From Klenkia brasiliensis (GTDB taxonomy: Bacteria; Actinomycetota; Actinomycetes; Mycobacteriales; Geodermatophilaceae), in NCBI RefSeq assembly GCF_900100695.1, contig NZ_FNCF01000001.1, forward strand, positions 248,001 through 312,000: 64,000 bases of DNA. Direction: 5' to 3'. The notes beneath the pieces were generated by a model. That model searched no databases. It had not been told where the DNA came from and was given only the letters and a program-made list of their open reading frames with translations. The position numbers and the translations under genes are program-made. Each line of letters opens with the position of its first letter. The first letter of the stretch is position 1. Positions 37,722 to 45,518 of this stretch are shown piece after piece.

Positions 37722-38402
37722 ATGACCGACGTCCCGGGGCCTGCTGCCTCCTGCCGGGAGGTGGTCAAGACCTACCGGACGTCGACCGAGTCGGTGACCG
37801 CGCTGGTCGACGTCACCGTGGACATCCCCCGGGCCCGGGTGACCTGTGTGGTGGGCCCCTCCGGCTCGGGCAAGAGCTCGCTGCTGCGACTGCTGGCCTG
37901 CGTGGACTCCCCCGACGCCGGCACGGTGCACGTCGGCGGCCACCGGGTGGACGACCTCGGCGCGCGGGGCCGGCGGCGGCTGCGCCGCCGACACGTCTCC
38001 TACCTCTTCCAGCGCCCCGGCCACAACCTGCTGCCCTACCTGACCGCCACCGAGCAGGTGCGGCTGGCCGCCGACCTGCGCGGGGCGCACGTGGCCGACG
38101 ACGAGGTGGCGGCGCTGCTCGGGCGCCTGGGTCTCGGCGACCGCGGTGGCCACCGGCCCGCGCAGCTGTCCGGCGGGGAGCAGCAGCGGCTCGCGGTGGC
38201 CTGCGGGGTGGTCGGCGGCCCGGCGCTGGTGGTCGCCGACGAGCCCACCGCCGAGCTCGACACGGCCGCCGCCGTCCGGGTGCTGGAGGCCATGGAGGCC
38301 CTCGCCGCCGACGGCGTGGCGTTCGTGGTGTCCAGCCACGACCCGCGGGTGATGGCGGTCGCCGACGGCTTCGTCCGGCTCGAGCAGGGCCGGCTGGCGT
38401 GA
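37722..38402 (+). CDS. ABC transporter ATPase (MacB/LolD-like) 1
   Basis: ATPase of 226 residues in the MacB/LolD family that powers FtsX-like permeases. Walker A GPSGSGKSS, LFQRPGHNLLPYLTA (Q-loop), canonical signature LSGGEQQRLAVA, Walker B VVADEPTAELD, and SSHDPRV. First of a three-gene operon; its stop overlaps the second ATPase start as GTGA. Unlike the second subunit it keeps a normal signature. Confidence 0.94.
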   Translation: MTDVPGPAASCREVVKTYRTSTESVTALVDVTVDIPRARVTCVVGPSGSGKSSLLRLLACVDSPDAGTVHVGGHRVDDLGARGRRRLRRRHVSYLFQRPGHNLLPYLTATEQVRLAADLRGAHVADDEVAALLGRLGLGDRGGHRPAQLSGGEQQRLAVACGVVGGPALVVADEPTAELDTAAAVRVLEAMEALAADGVAFVVSSHDPRVMAVADGFVRLEQGRLA

Positions 38403-39067
38403 GCGGGTTCGCCGCGCGCGGGGTGGTCAAGCGGTTCTCCCGCGGTGCGGAGACGGTGACCGCGCTGGCCGGGGTCGACCTCGCGGTCGGGGCCGGGGAG
38501 TTCGTGGCGCTCGTCGGCCCGTCGGGGTCGGGGAAGTCGACGCTGCTGGCGGTGCTGTGCGGCTGGGAGACCCCCGACGAGGGCACCCTGGAGCCGGCCG
38601 GGGCGCTGGACCGGGGCTGGTCGGACCTCGCGCTGGTGCCGCAGGCCCTCGGCCTGCTCGCCGACCTCTCCCTGCTGGACAACGTGCTGCTGCCCGCGCG
38701 GCTGCGCAGCCGGCGCCCCACCCCCACCGACGCCGCCGGCGACCCGGTGCCGCTGGCGCACGGCCTGATGGCCGACTTCGGGCTGGCGCACCTGGCCGAC
38801 CGCTACCCGCACCAGGCCTCCCTCGGCGAGCAGCAGCGGGTGGCCGTCGCCCGGGCCCTGGTGCTGCGGCCGGCCCTGCTGCTGGCCGACGAGCCCACCG
38901 CGCACCAGGACCGGGAGCACGCCGACGCCCTCCTCGACGCGCTGCGCGACGCCACCCTCGACGGCAGCGCCGTGCTGCTGGCCACCCACGACGAGGTCGC
39001 CTGGTCCCGGGCCGACCGGGTGGTGTCGATGCGCGACGGCCGGCTCACCGCGGGCGCGCCGTCGTGA
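38399..39067 (+). CDS. ABC transporter ATPase (MacB/LolD-like) 2
   Basis: Second ATPase of the operon, 222 residues. Walker A GPSGSGKST and Walker B LLADEPTAHQD are normal, but the signature is ASLGEQQR rather than LSGGQ, and the usual Asp of the D-loop is shifted (HQDREHADAL). This may be a partly asymmetric partner in an ATPase heterodimer with the upstream subunit. GTGA overlaps couple it both to the first ATPase (38399-38402) and the permease (39064-39067). Confidence 0.92.
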   Translation: MSGFAARGVVKRFSRGAETVTALAGVDLAVGAGEFVALVGPSGSGKSTLLAVLCGWETPDEGTLEPAGALDRGWSDLALVPQALGLLADLSLLDNVLLPARLRSRRPTPTDAAGDPVPLAHGLMADFGLAHLADRYPHQASLGEQQRVAVARALVLRPALLLADEPTAHQDREHADALLDALRDATLDGSAVLLATHDEVAWSRADRVVSMRDGRLTAGAPS

Positions 39068-41691
39068 GGCTGCTGCCGCCGTGGTCGCGGGCGCCGCTGC
39101 TCGGCCTGCGCCAGCCCGCCGCCGTCCTCGCCGTCCTGGTGACGACGGCGATCCTGGCGTGCGCGGTGGCCAGCGCGCCGCTGTTCCTGTCCTCCGCCCG
39201 CTCGGCCGCCCTCCAGCAGCAGCTGGCCCCGCAGTGCGCCGAGGCGTCCTGGCCGGAGGTGGGCGTCGGGGTCGGCGCTCCGGTCGGCGACCGGGCGGCC
39301 GCGCTGGCCGCCGCCCCGCAGGACGCCTGGGCCGCCGAGGGCAGGGAGTCCGTCCCCGCCCTGCTCGTCGGGTCGGCCCTGGGCGCGGGGGGCAACCGGC
39401 AGCAGGGCGTCCCGGTGGCCGGGGCCGACGGTGCGGCGCTGAGCCAGCCGGCGACGCTGTTCTGGCGTCCGGGGGCGCTGGACCACGTCGAGGCGCTCGG
39501 CGCCGCCGGCGGCGACGGCGTCTGGGTGCCGGCCAGCTACGCACAGGCGGCCGGGGTCGTCGCGGGCGGCACCCTCGACGTCGGTGGCGTCCCGACCCCG
39601 GTGGCCGGCACCTACACCGACCTCTTCGACACCGTCCCCGACGACTACTGGTGCGACCTCGAGGACCTGTTCACCAACGCCACCAGCGCCGACACCCCGC
39701 CGCCGGCGCTCCTGCTGGCCACCGACGAGCAGACCCTGGTCGACCTGGCCGTCGCGGCGCGCGGCTCGCTGCAGTCGTCGGCCCAGGTCGAGGTGGACGG
39801 CGGCACGCTGACCAGCAGCCGGGCCGCGGCCCTCGGCGCCGAGACCGACCGGGCGGTCGCCCGGCTGCCGGACATCCCGCCCGACGACGGCGGCAAGGGC
39901 GCCGACCCGCGGCTGGCCGACGCCGCGGGCCGGGCCGAGGTCCTGGAGAGCGGGCTGCGCGGGCCCGTCGTCCCGGTCGCGGTGGCCGGCGGGCTGCTGG
40001 CGCTGGTGCTCGTCGCCGCCGCGGGCAGCTTCTGGGCCGACCGCCGGGCCACCGAGGTGCGCCTGCTGGCCGCCCGCGGGGTGGGTCCGGTGCCGCTGGC
40101 CGGCAAGGCCGCCCTGGAGCTGGGCCTGCCCGCGCTGGCCGGCGCCGCCGTCGGCTGGGCGGCGTCCCGGCTGCTGGTCGGCGGGTTGGGCCCCGCGCCC
40201 GAGCTGGACCCGTCGGCGACCACCGCCGCGGTGTGGGCCGGGGTGGCCGCGTTCGCGGTGGGGCTCGTCTCGGCCGCCGCGGTCGCCGGGCTGCGTGCCC
40301 GCGGCACCGCCGAGCGCCCCCTGGGCGCGGCACCCCGGTGGCCGGCCCGGGTCCCGTGGGAGCTGGCGCTGCTGGTCGCGGCGGGCTGGTGCTGGGTGCT
40401 GCTGGAGGGCCGCGACGCGGTGGTCTCCCAGGCCGGTGTCGCGCAGGTCAACGGGCTCCTGGTGGCGTTCCCGCTGCTGGCCGTCGCCGGTGCGGCGGTG
40501 CTGCTGGCCCGGCTGCTCACCGCGGCGCTCCCCCGGCTGCGCCGCTGGGCCGACCGGCGCCGGCCACCGGTGTTCCTCGCCGTCAACCGGCTGGCCGCCG
40601 CCCGCGCCGCCACCGCCACGCTGCTGGTCGCGATCGCGCTGCCGGTCGCGGTGCTGGGTTACACCGCCACGCTGACCGCCAGCTCGCGGGCCACCCTCGA
40701 CGCCAAGGTCGGCGTCCAGCTGGGCGCCGGGGCCTTCGCCGCCACGGCCACCCGGGTCGACCCCGCCGCCGTCACCGGGGGCGAGGGCACCACCGTGCTC
40801 CGCTTCGGCGACTCCACGCTGACCCCCGCCGGCGGGGAGCGCACCGACGTGCAGACCCTCGCGGTCGACCCCGCGACGTTCGCCGGCACGGCGTTCTGGG
40901 CCGGCTCCTTCGCCGACCGGTCGCTGACGGACCTGGTCGCCGACCTGACCCGGGAGACCGCGACCGTGCCGGTGGTGGCCGCCGGGCTGCCGACCGGGCC
41001 CTACGAGCTGCGGCTGGGCAACGTCCCGGTCGACGTCGAGGTGGTGGCCACCGCCGACGTGCTGCCCGGCCGGCGCACCGCCGACCCCGTCGTCCTCGTC
41101 GACCGCAGCCGGCTGCCCGACGTGCCGCCGTCGGCCGGCTCGGACCAGGCCGTGGAGCGGTGGACGAACGGCGACGTCGGTGCCGCGGTCGCCGCGCTGC
41201 AGGACGCCGGCGCCGTGCGCGTCGTCGAGACGGTGCCCGCCGACGTGCAGCGGACGGCCAACTTCCTGGGGATCACCTGGACGTTCGGCTACCTCTCCGC
41301 GCTGGCGGTGTTCGCCGGCGTGATCGGCGCCGCCGGGCTGCTGCTCTACCTGGAGGCGCGGTCCCGGTCCCGGGTGAGCGGCTACGTGATGGCCCGCCGG
41401 CTGGGGTTGAGCCGGGCGGCCCACCTGCGGTCGCTGCTGGTGGAGCTCGGCGGGGTGGCGGCCACCGGGGTGCTGGTCGGCGGTGTGCTGGCCGTCGGCG
41501 CGGTGGCCGCGGTGTACCGGCGGCTGGACGTCGACCTGCTCCGCCCGCCCACCCCCCTGCTGCACGTCCCGTGGCCCGCCGTCGCGCTCACCGTCGTCGT
41601 CGCCCTGGCGGTGGCCGGCGGGGCGGCGCTGTACGCCCAGCGGTCGGCCGACCGCGCCGACCCGTCGTCGGTGCTGCGGGAGGACGCCTGA
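39064..41691 (+). CDS. FtsX-like ABC permease, double-length
   Basis: An 875-residue MacB/FtsX-family permease with two FtsX modules. An N-terminal helix (AVLAVLVTTAILACAVASAPLFL) is followed by a ~270-residue extracytoplasmic domain. Four helices around 300-460 include FWADRRATEVRLLAARGVG, a second periplasmic domain spans ~540-730, and three closing helices follow from YLSALAVFAGVIGAAG. ARRLGLSRAAHLRSLLVELGG resembles the coupling segment of such permeases. The double length matches actinobacterial drug or lipid ABC systems. Substrate unknown. Confidence 0.92.
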   Translation: MRLLPPWSRAPLLGLRQPAAVLAVLVTTAILACAVASAPLFLSSARSAALQQQLAPQCAEASWPEVGVGVGAPVGDRAAALAAAPQDAWAAEGRESVPALLVGSALGAGGNRQQGVPVAGADGAALSQPATLFWRPGALDHVEALGAAGGDGVWVPASYAQAAGVVAGGTLDVGGVPTPVAGTYTDLFDTVPDDYWCDLEDLFTNATSADTPPPALLLATDEQTLVDLAVAARGSLQSSAQVEVDGGTLTSSRAAALGAETDRAVARLPDIPPDDGGKGADPRLADAAGRAEVLESGLRGPVVPVAVAGGLLALVLVAAAGSFWADRRATEVRLLAARGVGPVPLAGKAALELGLPALAGAAVGWAASRLLVGGLGPAPELDPSATTAAVWAGVAAFAVGLVSAAAVAGLRARGTAERPLGAAPRWPARVPWELALLVAAGWCWVLLEGRDAVVSQAGVAQVNGLLVAFPLLAVAGAAVLLARLLTAALPRLRRWADRRRPPVFLAVNRLAAARAATATLLVAIALPVAVLGYTATLTASSRATLDAKVGVQLGAGAFAATATRVDPAAVTGGEGTTVLRFGDSTLTPAGGERTDVQTLAVDPATFAGTAFWAGSFADRSLTDLVADLTRETATVPVVAAGLPTGPYELRLGNVPVDVEVVATADVLPGRRTADPVVLVDRSRLPDVPPSAGSDQAVERWTNGDVGAAVAALQDAGAVRVVETVPADVQRTANFLGITWTFGYLSALAVFAGVIGAAGLLLYLEARSRSRVSGYVMARRLGLSRAAHLRSLLVELGGVAATGVLVGGVLAVGAVAAVYRRLDVDLLRPPTPLLHVPWPAVALTVVVALAVAGGAALYAQRSADRADPSSVLREDA

Positions 41692-41698
41692 CCGGGGG

Positions 41699-42502
41699 TC
41701 AGCGCGGGGTGCGGGCGAGCTGGCGGGACTGCGCGACCAGCCGGCCGGCGGAGTCCCACACCCGGTAGTCCTCGTCGACCCAACCGTCGGAGACCTCGTT
41801 GCCGCGGGCCTCGACCAGGCACCAGCCCGGCGCCGGCAGCGCGCGCACGAGCGTCTGCAGCTGGACCGTCGGCGCCCAGCCCGTGCGACCGGTGGCCCAC
41901 GAGGTGGGCGGCAGCACGTCGGTGAAGGCGATCAGGCCCAGCGGGTCGGGCTCGCGGTCGTCGGCGAAGCGCACCCAGGCACGCACCACCGGCTCGGTCG
42001 AGGGCTGGCCGAGCACCCAGCCCGCGGTCAGCGGGTCCAGCCGGGTCTCCACCTGACGCGAGATGCCGGGCACGGTCATCCCGGACGGGGCGAGGTGGGC
42101 GTTCTCGGCGATGGAGAAGCAGTCCTCGACCGGGGTCGCCGCCGGCGGCGGGACGGCGTGCTCGGCGGCCACGTCGTGCAGCGTCGCGGTCGTCCACTGC
42201 ACCGGGACGGCGGGGCCGCCGGCGTCGCCGAGCACCGCCGACCCGTGCTGCAGCGTCCGCCCGGCCGGGCCCGCGGTGACCGACACCGTGGCCGGCCCCG
42301 GCGCCGGGGAGCGCAGGTAGGACGCCGACAGCGCCACCGGGTGGGCGTGCGGGGACACCTCCACCGCGGCCCGGGCCACCACCGCGAGCAGGTAGCCGCC
42401 GTTGAGCACGCCGCCCCCGACGTCCCAGCCGGCGTCGAGGTCGGCGGTGAACCCGCCCTCGGCGGCGGTCAGCGCGGTGGCGGCGTCGAAGCTCTGCGGC
42501 AC
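41699..42502 (-). CDS. Acyl-CoA thioesterase (TesB-like double hotdog)
   Basis: A 267-residue double-hotdog thioesterase-family protein (4HBT_3). The first hotdog carries WDVGGGVLNGGYLLAVVARAA with its conserved Gly pair; the second carries WVLGQPSTEPVVRAWVRFADD and TGRTGWAPTVQLQTLVRALPAPGWCLVEARG. Actinobacterial homologues hydrolyse medium/long acyl-CoAs. GTG start is preceded at 6 bases by CACGCT. It converges with the ABC permease gene, leaving only 7 bases. It could serve with the acyl-CoA ligase encoded 9 kb away (inference). Confidence 0.9.
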   Translation of the reverse strand: MPQSFDAATALTAAEGGFTADLDAGWDVGGGVLNGGYLLAVVARAAVEVSPHAHPVALSASYLRSPAPGPATVSVTAGPAGRTLQHGSAVLGDAGGPAVPVQWTTATLHDVAAEHAVPPPAATPVEDCFSIAENAHLAPSGMTVPGISRQVETRLDPLTAGWVLGQPSTEPVVRAWVRFADDREPDPLGLIAFTDVLPPTSWATGRTGWAPTVQLQTLVRALPAPGWCLVEARGNEVSDGWVDEDYRVWDSAGRLVAQSRQLARTPR

Positions 42503-42506
42503 GGCC

Positions 42507-43073
42507 TCAGCGTGCCACCGGGCCCGTCGCGCCCAGCGGCCACCCGGCCAGGCGCTCGTACCGGCTGCCGGGGCGGCTGCGCCACAGCACCAGCTCGGTG
42601 GGCCGCCAGGGCGGGCCGTGCGCGCCCTGCAGCCGGTCCGGCAGCGCCGTGGCCGCCGTCCCTGCCCCGGGCCAGCGGCCGAGCGTGAGGTGGGGGACGA
42701 AGGGCCGGTCCTCGACCGGGACGCCGGCGTGCCGGGCCGCGGCGGCGACCCGCGCGGCCAGCTCCCCGAGCGCGTCGACGTCGCCGTCCACCCCGGCCCA
42801 CAGCACCCGCGGACGGCGGCCGAAGGTGCCCGCGCCGGTCAGCTGCACGGTGGCGGGCGGGGCACCGGCGGCCACCGGTCCGAGCGCGCCGAGCAGGCCG
42901 GCCACCCGGGCCCCGGGCACCTCGCCGAGGAAGGCCAGCGTGATGTGCAGGTCCGCGGGGTCGGACCAGCGGGGTGCGCCCGGGTCCTCGCGGACGCCGT
43001 CCACCGCCGCGGTCAGTGCCCGCACGGCCGCCGGGGGCGGCGCGATGCCGGTGAACAGCCGCCCTGCGCTCAG
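42507..43073 (-). CDS. thpR: RNA 2',3'-cyclic phosphodiesterase, probable CTG start
   Basis: 2H-phosphoesterase opening 2',3'-cyclic phosphates. The two signature motifs are HITLAFLG and HLTLGRW. Family proteins begin with a strand R-L-F-x-x-I just before the first helix; here RLFTGIAPPPAAVRAL is present only if translation starts upstream of the GTG at 43025. No ATG, GTG or TTG is available there, but a CTG at 43073-43071 overlaps the upstream stop as CTGA, mirroring ATGA/GTGA junctions elsewhere. Product about 188 residues; from GTG 43025 only 172, lacking strand 1. The start is therefore uncertain. Confidence 0.85.
   Translation of the reverse strand: MSAGRLFTGIAPPPAAVRALTAAVDGVREDPGAPRWSDPADLHITLAFLGEVPGARVAGLLGALGPVAAGAPPATVQLTGAGTFGRRPRVLWAGVDGDVDALGELAARVAAAARHAGVPVEDRPFVPHLTLGRWPGAGTAATALPDRLQGAHGPPWRPTELVLWRSRPGSRYERLAGWPLGATGPVAR
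42509..42514 (-). promoter_or_regulatory. -10 element for thioesterase gene
   Basis: CACGCT on the minus strand, 6 bases before GTG 42502, at the end of the thpR coding region. Confidence 0.38.
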
Positions 43074-43561
43074 CCGCGGTCCCGGGGGTCGCTGACCACG
43101 AGGCCGGCGTCGGACAGCGCGGCCGCCAGCCGCAGCCGCTCGACCTCGCGGTCCTCACCGGGCACCGCCTCCCGCAGCCGGTGCGGCACCTCGAGCGCAC
43201 CGGCCGCCTCGACCAGCACGTCGTCGTAGGCGGCGAGCACGCCCGCCCGGTGGGCGGCCGAGCCGGTGGCGACCAGGGACAGCTCGCGGCGCAGCCGGCG
43301 CAGGTCGGCGGCGATGGCCTGCACCGCGCGCCGCTGGGGCACTCCGGCCGTCCGCACCGGTGCCCGGCCCGGGGCCGGGCGCCGGGCCGTCAGCCGGGCC
43401 GCCGGGCGGGGGCGCCGGCGGTCGGTGCGGCGGCGGCGCGGGAGCCGGGCCTGGCCGGTGAACAGCCGCATCGAGAGGTCCATCAGCCAGACCGACCCGA
43501 TGACCATGGCGAGGACGAACGCCAGCTGCAGCGGCCAGGGGACCGCGGGATCCGGCGACAT
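43070..43561 (-). CDS. Single-pass membrane protein with basic cytoplasmic region
   Basis: Unrecognised 163-residue protein. It has one N-terminal helix (residues ~9-31, LQLAFVLAMVIGSVWLMDLSMRLF), then a very basic Arg/Pro stretch (RRRRTDRRRPRPAARLTARRPAPGR), and a helical acidic C-terminal half (ELSLVATGSAAHRAGVLAAYDDVLVEAAGALEVPHRLR) ending with LAAALSDAGLVVSDPRDRG. Topology suggests an inner-membrane anchor with a cytoplasmic helical domain. Its stop overlaps the probable thpR CTG start, so they are likely co-translated. ATG 43561 has no clear ribosome site. Confidence 0.68.
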   Translation of the reverse strand: MSPDPAVPWPLQLAFVLAMVIGSVWLMDLSMRLFTGQARLPRRRRTDRRRPRPAARLTARRPAPGRAPVRTAGVPQRRAVQAIAADLRRLRRELSLVATGSAAHRAGVLAAYDDVLVEAAGALEVPHRLREAVPGEDREVERLRLAAALSDAGLVVSDPRDRG

Positions 43562-43605
43562 GACCGCACGGTAGGTCACCGGTGACCGCGCCCACAATCG
43601 CGGTC

Positions 43606-44958
43606 TCAGCGGCGCGGCCCCACCGCCGTCCCCGGGGCCTCGGCGCCGGCCTCCTCGACGGCCCCGGCCGCCTGGGGCGCGGCGGGGACGGCGGGGACGG
43701 CGACCGGCGGGTCGACGTGCAGCCGCACGCTCGGCGGGGCGACGTGGGCCTCCAGCCGCACGTGCCGGCCGCGGGAGAGCACCGCGCCGACCACGACGGC
43801 GACCACCAGCACCACCAGGCCGCTGGCGACCAGGCCCCACCGCGCGCCCAGGTGGGCCGACACCCAGCCGACCAGCGGCGCCCCCACGGGCGTGCCGCCC
43901 ATGAAGCACATGAAGTACAGCGCCAGGACCCGGCCGCGCAGCTGCGGCTCGACGCCCAGCTGCACGAAGCTGTTGCAGGCGACGCTGAACACCAGCCCGG
44001 CCGCCCCGCAGGGCACCAGCAGCAGCCCGTAGGCCCACACGGTCGGCATCAGCCCGCTGACCGCGGTGATCGCGCCGAAGACGCCGGCGGCCACGATGAG
44101 GAAGCGCTGCAGCGGGCGGGAGTCCCGGCGGGTCGACACCAGCGCCCCGGTCAGCGAGCCGACCGCGAAGGCGGTGGACAGGAGGCCGAAGGACCCCGCG
44201 CCCAGCCCGAAGACCTCGGTGGCCATCAGCGCGACGGTGATCTGGGAGTTGAACCCGAAGGTCCCCACGACGAAGGCCAGCAGCATCGCCAACTGCAGGT
44301 CGGGGTGGGCCCGGGTGTAGGTCAGCGCGGCCCGCAGCTGCCCCCGGGCGCGGGCGACGGGGGCGCTGCGCTGCAGCTCGTCGTCGCGCATCAGGGCCAG
44401 GGCGGCGATGGTCGCGGCGAAGCTGGCCGCGTTGACGAAGAAGGCCGGGGCCGTGTTGCCGCCGGAGACCGCGATCAGCCCGCCGGCCACGGCCGGGCCG
44501 ACCAGCCGGGCGCCGTTGAACACGGTGGAGTTCAGGCTGACCGCGTTGCCCAGGTAGGTGGGGCCGACCATCTCCGACACGAAGGACTGCCGGGCCGGGG
44601 TGTCCAGCGAGCTGACCGCGCCGAGGGCCAGGGCGAGGGCGAACACCTGCCACAGCGCGATGGCCCCGGTGGCGACCAGGACGGCGAGCGCGAGGGCCAG
44701 CACCCCGAGGACGGTCTGGGTGACCATGAGCATGCGGCGCTTGTCGTACCGGTCGGCCAGCAGGCCGCCGTAGAAGCTGAGCACCAGGGTCGGGGCGAAC
44801 TGCAGGGCGGTCACCACGCCGAGCGCGGTGCCGGAGCCCCCGGACAGCTGGAGCACCAGCCAGTCCTGGCCGATGCGCTGCATCCAGGTGCCGGTCAGCG
44901 AGACCAGGTTGGCGCTGACGTAGATCCGGAAGTTGTGCACCGCGAGGGCACGGAACAT
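43606..44958 (-). CDS. MFS transporter (MFS_3), MarR-linked
   Basis: Major facilitator of 450 residues, 12 helices. Starts HNFRIYVSANLVSLTGTWMQRIGQDWLVLQLSGGS, typical of MFS_3 drug exporters; GGLLADRYDKRRMLM is the loop 2-3 signature; SLDTPARQSFVSEMVGPTYLGNAVSLNSTVFNGAR matches the EntS-like subgroup. A Pro/Ala-rich C-terminal tail follows. It lies 69 bases downstream of a marR-type gene on the same strand, suggesting a drug- or metabolite-inducible efflux operon. Confidence 0.92.
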   Translation of the reverse strand: MFRALAVHNFRIYVSANLVSLTGTWMQRIGQDWLVLQLSGGSGTALGVVTALQFAPTLVLSFYGGLLADRYDKRRMLMVTQTVLGVLALALAVLVATGAIALWQVFALALALGAVSSLDTPARQSFVSEMVGPTYLGNAVSLNSTVFNGARLVGPAVAGGLIAVSGGNTAPAFFVNAASFAATIAALALMRDDELQRSAPVARARGQLRAALTYTRAHPDLQLAMLLAFVVGTFGFNSQITVALMATEVFGLGAGSFGLLSTAFAVGSLTGALVSTRRDSRPLQRFLIVAAGVFGAITAVSGLMPTVWAYGLLLVPCGAAGLVFSVACNSFVQLGVEPQLRGRVLALYFMCFMGGTPVGAPLVGWVSAHLGARWGLVASGLVVLVVAVVVGAVLSRGRHVRLEAHVAPPSVRLHVDPPVAVPAVPAAPQAAGAVEEAGAEAPGTAVGPRR

Positions 44959-45027
44959 GCCCGCGCGTCGTGGGGCGTGGGTCCCGCTGGTGCTCGTGCG
45001 CTCAGGCGTGTGCGGTCGCCTCCTGGC

Positions 45028-45462
45028 TCACCCTCCGGCGAGCTCATCCATGATGCGGGCAGCCTCCCGCAGGGTCGCCCGGTCCTCGGGCGTGAGGGCG
45101 TGCAGCTTGCCCGACAGCCACGCCTCGCGGGCGCGGGCCTCCTCGGTCAGCAGGGCCTCCGCGGCCGGGGTGAGCTCGATGATCACCTGGCGGCGGTCGG
45201 TGGGGTGCGGCGTGCGGGTGACCAGGCCCTTGCCCTCCAGCGCCACCACGACCCGGGTCATGGACGGCGGCTGCACCCGCTCGTGGCCGGCCAGCTCGCC
45301 CGGGCTCATCGCGCCGTGCCGCTTGAGCGTGGACAGCGCTGCGAGGTGGGTCAGCGTCACCGAGGTGTCGACCCGCTGGTTGCGCAGCCGACGCGAGAAC
45401 CGCATGACCGCGAGCCGCAGGTCGTGCGCGAGGGCGGCGGTGTCCAGCGTCGTCCGCGCCAC
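45028..45462 (-). CDS. MarR-family transcriptional regulator
   Basis: Winged-helix repressor of 144 residues. Helices before the wing VTLTHLAALSTLKRHGAMSPGELAGHERVQPPSMTRVVVALEGKGLV form the HTH; wing TRTPHPTDRRQVIIELT with the conserved DxRxxxxxLT pattern is intact. The C-terminal helices form the dimer interface. It heads an operon with the MFS exporter and probably represses it and itself through the dyad at 45483-45496. GAGGTG precedes the GTG start. Confidence 0.94.
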   Translation of the reverse strand: MARTTLDTAALAHDLRLAVMRFSRRLRNQRVDTSVTLTHLAALSTLKRHGAMSPGELAGHERVQPPSMTRVVVALEGKGLVTRTPHPTDRRQVIIELTPAAEALLTEEARAREAWLSGKLHALTPEDRATLREAARIMDELAGG

Positions 45463-45482
45463 GTGTCACCTCACCGAGATAG

Positions 45483-45496
45483 TTAGCCGGGCTCAA
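45483..45496. promoter_or_regulatory. Candidate MarR operator dyad
   Basis: Imperfect palindrome TTAGCCGGGCTCAA lies just downstream of and overlapping a TACATT -10 (45495-45500, minus strand), 21 bases before the marR start. Position suits autorepression. Confidence 0.5.
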
Positions 45497-45500
45497 TGTA
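45495..45500 (-). promoter_or_regulatory. -10 element for marR-MFS operon
   Basis: TACATT on the minus strand, predicted start near 45488, giving a short leader that includes a ribosome site. Confidence 0.45.
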
Positions 45501-45518
45501 CCAGCCCGGCCGACCAGC

